Shown here: positions 3,799 to 6,209 of the stretch, piece after piece
Layout: every line of letters starts with the position of its first letter
Numbering within the stretch: position 1 is the first letter of the stretch
NCBI GenBank assembly: GCA_041497605.1
Contig: JBGQGW010000221.1
Location: forward strand, 1-6,209
Direction: 5' to 3'
DNA length: 6,209 nucleotides
Source: JBGPTK01 sp041497605
GTDB taxonomy: Bacteria; Acidobacteriota; Terriglobia; Acidiferrales; UBA7541
Translations under genes and position numbers: made by a program
The notes under the pieces: generated by a model
Seen by the model: only the letters and a program-made list of their open reading frames with translations
Told to the model about the DNA's origin: nothing
Database searches by the model: none

Positions 3799-5742
3799 AT
3801 GACTATGACAGAAAGGTTTTTCCGTTCGGCCCTGGTATTGTTCTTGGTGTTTTCGCTTGTCCCGGGGGTTCCGGCCTTTGCGCAGGACCAGTCCCAGAGT
3901 CAGACCCCAAGCCCGAGCCCATCGCCCACTCAGAGCTCCGCGCCGAGTCCGGCAGTCGATCCCAATCGCGATCTGCGCCTTCACGTGGGCCGCGAGTTCA
4001 CCTATGGCAAGAGCGCATTTCCAAATATCATCGCGCCGTACACGCCGATGCACATCGATCACCCGGGGTTGACCAATTCTCCGCGCATCGACCAGCTCGT
4101 TCACGACGGCAAGCTCATGCTCAGCCTGGATGACGCGATCTCCCTCGCCCTCGAAAACAATCTCGACATCGCAGTGCAACGGTATGTCGCGTGGGTCGGT
4201 GAAGTGGATCTGCTGCGCACCAGGGGAGGCGGACGCGCCCTCGGCCTTCCCGGTATCGGCTCGCCGGGCGGACTCGGCAATGTCCCCCAGCTCAACTTTG
4301 ATCCGTTCATTTCCGCCACCTATAACTGGTCTCGTGCCCACTTTCCGGTGAATAACCCCATCACCTCCGGAACCGGCACCCAACTCGGCCTGGCCAGCTT
4401 GACCAGCTACAATGAAATCGCGAACGTGCAATATTCACAGGGCTTCCACACCGGAACTTCCCTGGTGGCCTCGCTGGACACCACGCGGAGTTCTTCGACC
4501 TCCACCTTTCAATTTTTCAATCCGGCCGTCCAGTCCACCCTCAATTTTCAAATCCAGCAGCAGCTTCTAAGCGGCTTCGGAATCATTCCCAATACGCGAT
4601 TCATCCTGGAAGCGAAGAATGACCGGAAGATCGCGGACGCCACATTTGCCCAGCAAGTGATCACCACGATTCAGCAGGTCACCACGGACTATTGGGAGCT
4701 GGTCTTCGCCCGCGAAAATGTGGGCGTGCAGCAGGCGGCGTTGTCCACATCGCAGAAATTGTATGGGGACAACAAGAAACAGGTGGAGATTGGCACCCTG
4801 GCCCCACTCGAAATCATCCGCGCCGAGTCGGAAGTGGCCACCGACCGCCAAAACTTGATCATTGCCCAGACCAATCAGATGCAGCAGCAGACTGTGCTGC
4901 TCAACGCCATCACCAAAAACCCCATGGCAAATGGGTTGCAGGATGTCGAGGTTGTCCCCACCGACGCCGTCACCAAACTGCCTTCCATCGAAACGCTCCC
5001 TCTCCCGGAAGCCGTGGGCTTTGCGTGGAAACAGCGGCCGGAGGTGCAGCAGGCCGAGCTAAGTTTGAAAAACGATGACATTGAAGTGAAAACAACCAAG
5101 AACGGGCTGCTTCCCCAACTGACCATATTCGGCCAGTACAGCGGCACGGGCTTGGCTGGCCGTAATCTCGCCTCCCCAGGTCCCCCTCCGGTGTTTGTCA
5201 GTAGCGGCCTACCGGACGCCTTGAGCACGGCGTTCGGTACCGACTTCCCCACTTACGCCGCTGGAATCACGCTCAATCTGCCCGTTCGCAATCGCATCGC
5301 CCAGGCCGATGCTGCACGAGCCCAGCTTACCCAGCGCCAGGATGAGACCCGGCTACAATCGATCAAGAACAGCATTTTGGTCGACGTGAGGAACGCTCAG
5401 ATCGCTCTGCAACAGGATCAGGCACAAGTGGAAGCTGCGGGCAAGGCGCGTGAGCTTGCGCAAGAAACCCTCGACGCCGAACAAAAGAAATATCAACTCG
5501 GTGCTTCGACTACCTTCCTGGTCATTCAGGCTCAACGCGACCTGACCTCGGCCAAGGGCAATGAAATTCGCGCCCTCGCCAACTTGCAGGAAGCCCGCGT
5601 GGCTTATGACAAGGCGCTAGGCCATCTCCTCGACGTCAACCGCATCACGATTGCCGACGTTCAACGCGGTAAATCGATTCAACCGCCGCTCATCCCTGGC
5701 ACTCCCAGCCTGGATCTGATCGGGGCCCCGGCTGGTAAGTAA
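3799..5742 (+). CDS. TolC-family outer membrane efflux protein
   Basis: A 647-residue outer membrane channel protein of the OEP family, the exit duct of tripartite efflux or type I secretion systems. A signal peptide (hydrophobic core 10-24, cleavage after AFA at 28) precedes a Pro/Ser/Gln-rich linker (29-55) and an extra segment to about 105. The TolC signature LSLDDAISLALENNLDIAVQR follows at 108-128. Two coiled halves are visible: about 265-375 (VTTDYWELVFARENV at 294-308, GTLAPLEIIRAESEV at 332-346) and 410-605 (RPEVQQAEL, TLNLPVRNRIAQADAARA, QKKYQLGASTTFLVIQAQRDL). Usual family length is 430-500, so it is long. ATG 3799 follows AGAGGA closely; ATG 3805 is an equal alternative, while GTG 3787 would place that site inside the gene. 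No pump or adaptor gene adjoins it, so the substrate is unknown. Confidence 0.93.
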   Translation: MTMTERFFRSALVLFLVFSLVPGVPAFAQDQSQSQTPSPSPSPTQSSAPSPAVDPNRDLRLHVGREFTYGKSAFPNIIAPYTPMHIDHPGLTNSPRIDQLVHDGKLMLSLDDAISLALENNLDIAVQRYVAWVGEVDLLRTRGGGRALGLPGIGSPGGLGNVPQLNFDPFISATYNWSRAHFPVNNPITSGTGTQLGLASLTSYNEIANVQYSQGFHTGTSLVASLDTTRSSSTSTFQFFNPAVQSTLNFQIQQQLLSGFGIIPNTRFILEAKNDRKIADATFAQQVITTIQQVTTDYWELVFARENVGVQQAALSTSQKLYGDNKKQVEIGTLAPLEIIRAESEVATDRQNLIIAQTNQMQQQTVLLNAITKNPMANGLQDVEVVPTDAVTKLPSIETLPLPEAVGFAWKQRPEVQQAELSLKNDDIEVKTTKNGLLPQLTIFGQYSGTGLAGRNLASPGPPPVFVSSGLPDALSTAFGTDFPTYAAGITLNLPVRNRIAQADAARAQLTQRQDETRLQSIKNSILVDVRNAQIALQQDQAQVEAAGKARELAQETLDAEQKKYQLGASTTFLVIQAQRDLTSAKGNEIRALANLQEARVAYDKALGHLLDVNRITIADVQRGKSIQPPLIPGTPSLDLIGAPAGK

Positions 5743-5765
5743 ATTTCGGTCTACGAACGGACACA

Positions 5766-5800
5766 GGGCCCGGTGAGCATTCACCGGGCCTTTTCTTTTT
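5766..5800 (+). terminator. Intrinsic terminator of the tolC-like gene
   Basis: GGCCCGGTGA (5767-5776) and TCACCGGGCC (5781-5790) form a perfect 10-bp GC-rich stem with loop GCAT, followed at once by TTTTCTTTTT (5791-5800). It lies 24 nt after the TAA stop. This is a textbook Rho-independent terminator and separates tolC from the mutase gene. Confidence 0.95.
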
Positions 5801-5822
5801 GTCTCGAATGGGAAGATTGCTC

Positions 5823-5857
5823 GGGATTCTTCGCCCGGAAGGCAGGCTCAGAATGAC
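5823..5857. repeat. Dispersed hairpin element, GGGATTCTTC...CAGAATGAC type
   Basis: ATTCT (5826-5830) pairs with AGAAT (5850-5854), with a small inner GCC/GGC stem (5833-5835 and 5841-5843). Its left end matches that of the element at 1901 in 8 of 10 bases and its right end shares RATGAC, while the middle differs. Elements ending in AGAATGAC or GGGATGAC are a pattern I associate with acidobacterial intergenic DNA. It lies between the tolC terminator and the mutase promoter. Confidence 0.45.
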
Positions 5858-5880
5858 TGCACTAAGCACTCCCGTAATCC

Positions 5881-5909
5881 TTGTTCCCCTACGCTGCATG
5901 GCTTAGACT
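5881..5909 (+). promoter_or_regulatory. Candidate promoter of the methylmalonyl-CoA mutase gene
   Basis: TTGTTC (5881-5886), a 17-nt spacer and TAGACT (5904-5909, 4 of 6 to TATAAT) would start transcription near 5916 and leave a leader of about 34 nt carrying GGGAG (5937-5941). The -35 box keeps only the TTG. A promoter is expected here because a strong terminator closes the upstream gene. Confidence 0.4.
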
Positions 5910-5949
5910 AGAAATTCGTCCTGCTTCCAGGCCTTCGGGAGACACTACG

Positions 5950-6209
5950 ATGACCGAAAAAGTTAAGCCAGGCTCGCCACGAGTTCCTGCCGCGCAAGCA
6001 CCAGCGAACGGCCGCAAGCCCTCCGCCGCCGAGCGCGAATGGGAAGAAAAAACGCTCGCTCCCGCCTTGGCGAAATCTCCCGAACGCGCCCCCGAATTCA
6101 CCACCGTCTCGAGCTATCCGATCAACCGCCTCTACACACCCGCAGACCTTGCCGATTGGAACGCCGACCGCGATCTCGGGCTTCCCGGCCAGCCGCCATA
6201 CACTCGCGG
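5950..6209 (+). CDS. Methylmalonyl-CoA mutase large subunit, N-terminal part (cut by right window edge)
   Basis: The first 86 residues of an acyl-CoA mutase of the methylmalonyl-CoA mutase family, cytosolic cobalamin-dependent enzymes interconverting methylmalonyl-CoA and succinyl-CoA. A polar, low-complexity start (1-28) leads into WEEKTLAPALAKSPERAPEF (31-50), then TTVSSYPINRLYTPADL (51-67) and LGLPGQPPYTR (76-86), matching the entry to the substrate barrel, in which an LYTP motif is followed by a PG.xPYTRG segment. The catalytic core and any B12 domain are outside the window, so related mutases such as isobutyryl-CoA mutase cannot be excluded. The start is supported by GGGAG with an 8-nt gap. 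The gene is its own transcription unit, being separated from tolC by a terminator and preceded by a candidate promoter. Confidence 0.9.
   Translation, partial: MTEKVKPGSPRVPAAQAPANGRKPSAAEREWEEKTLAPALAKSPERAPEFTTVSSYPINRLYTPADLADWNADRDLGLPGQPPYTR

Noticed and set aside
3784..4431. A 215-codon leftward frame antisense to the start of the tolC-like gene
   Set aside because: The opposite strand encodes an unmistakable signal peptide and TolC signature. The antisense product matches nothing and arises from the GC-rich codon pattern.
5889..6104. A 71-codon leftward frame antisense to the mutase start
   Set aside because: The plus strand encodes a recognisable mutase N-terminus with a good ribosome binding site.
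1..6209. CRISPR array, insertion sequence, defence or secretion gene cluster
   Set aside because: No regularly spaced direct repeats, transposase frames or terminal inverted repeats with target duplications are visible, and the genes are core metabolism plus one outer membrane channel.

Overview
The window looks like a stretch of chromosome from a member of the Acidobacteriota (Terriglobia-like soil lineage). This rests on the GC-rich but not extreme base composition, the gene repertoire (mtnC, a single-chain-type methylmalonyl-CoA mutase, a long TolC-like protein with a Pro/Ser/Gln-rich N-terminus) and the dispersed GGGATYCYTC...ATGAC intergenic elements. The phylum call is an inference from pattern familiarity; no marker gene settles it.

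Layout. Five genes read leftward: an aldehyde dehydrogenase N-terminus cut by the left edge (1-503), truA (527-1336), a 66-residue two-helix membrane protein (1499-1699), mtnC (1950-2690) and pyrE (2897-3484). Two genes read rightward from a divergent intergenic region: a TolC-family outer membrane protein (3799-5742), closed by a strong intrinsic terminator (5766-5800), and the N-terminus of a methylmalonyl-CoA mutase large subunit cut by the right edge (5950-6209).

Function. The leftward genes are housekeeping and not one pathway: tRNA pseudouridylation (TruA), methionine salvage (MtnC), pyrimidine synthesis (PyrE) and an aldehyde oxidation enzyme. Only truA and the aldehyde dehydrogenase are close enough (23 nt) to suggest co-transcription. 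pyrE and the small membrane gene each have a recognisable sigma-70-type promoter (TTGACA with a 17-nt spacer). The tolC-like gene stands alone, without inner membrane pump or adaptor genes beside it here.

Intergenic DNA is the more interesting part. There is a perfect 15-bp hairpin starting right after the pyrE stop, a decayed copy of the 3' end of mtnC 157 bp beyond the real one, two hairpin elements of one apparent repeat family, a short CGCAGAGG tandem repeat, an operator-like palindrome over the pyrE start region, and several inverted repeats before tolC. I see no CRISPR array, insertion sequence, tRNA or rRNA, and no convincing new multi-gene system; this is mostly ordinary core genome.
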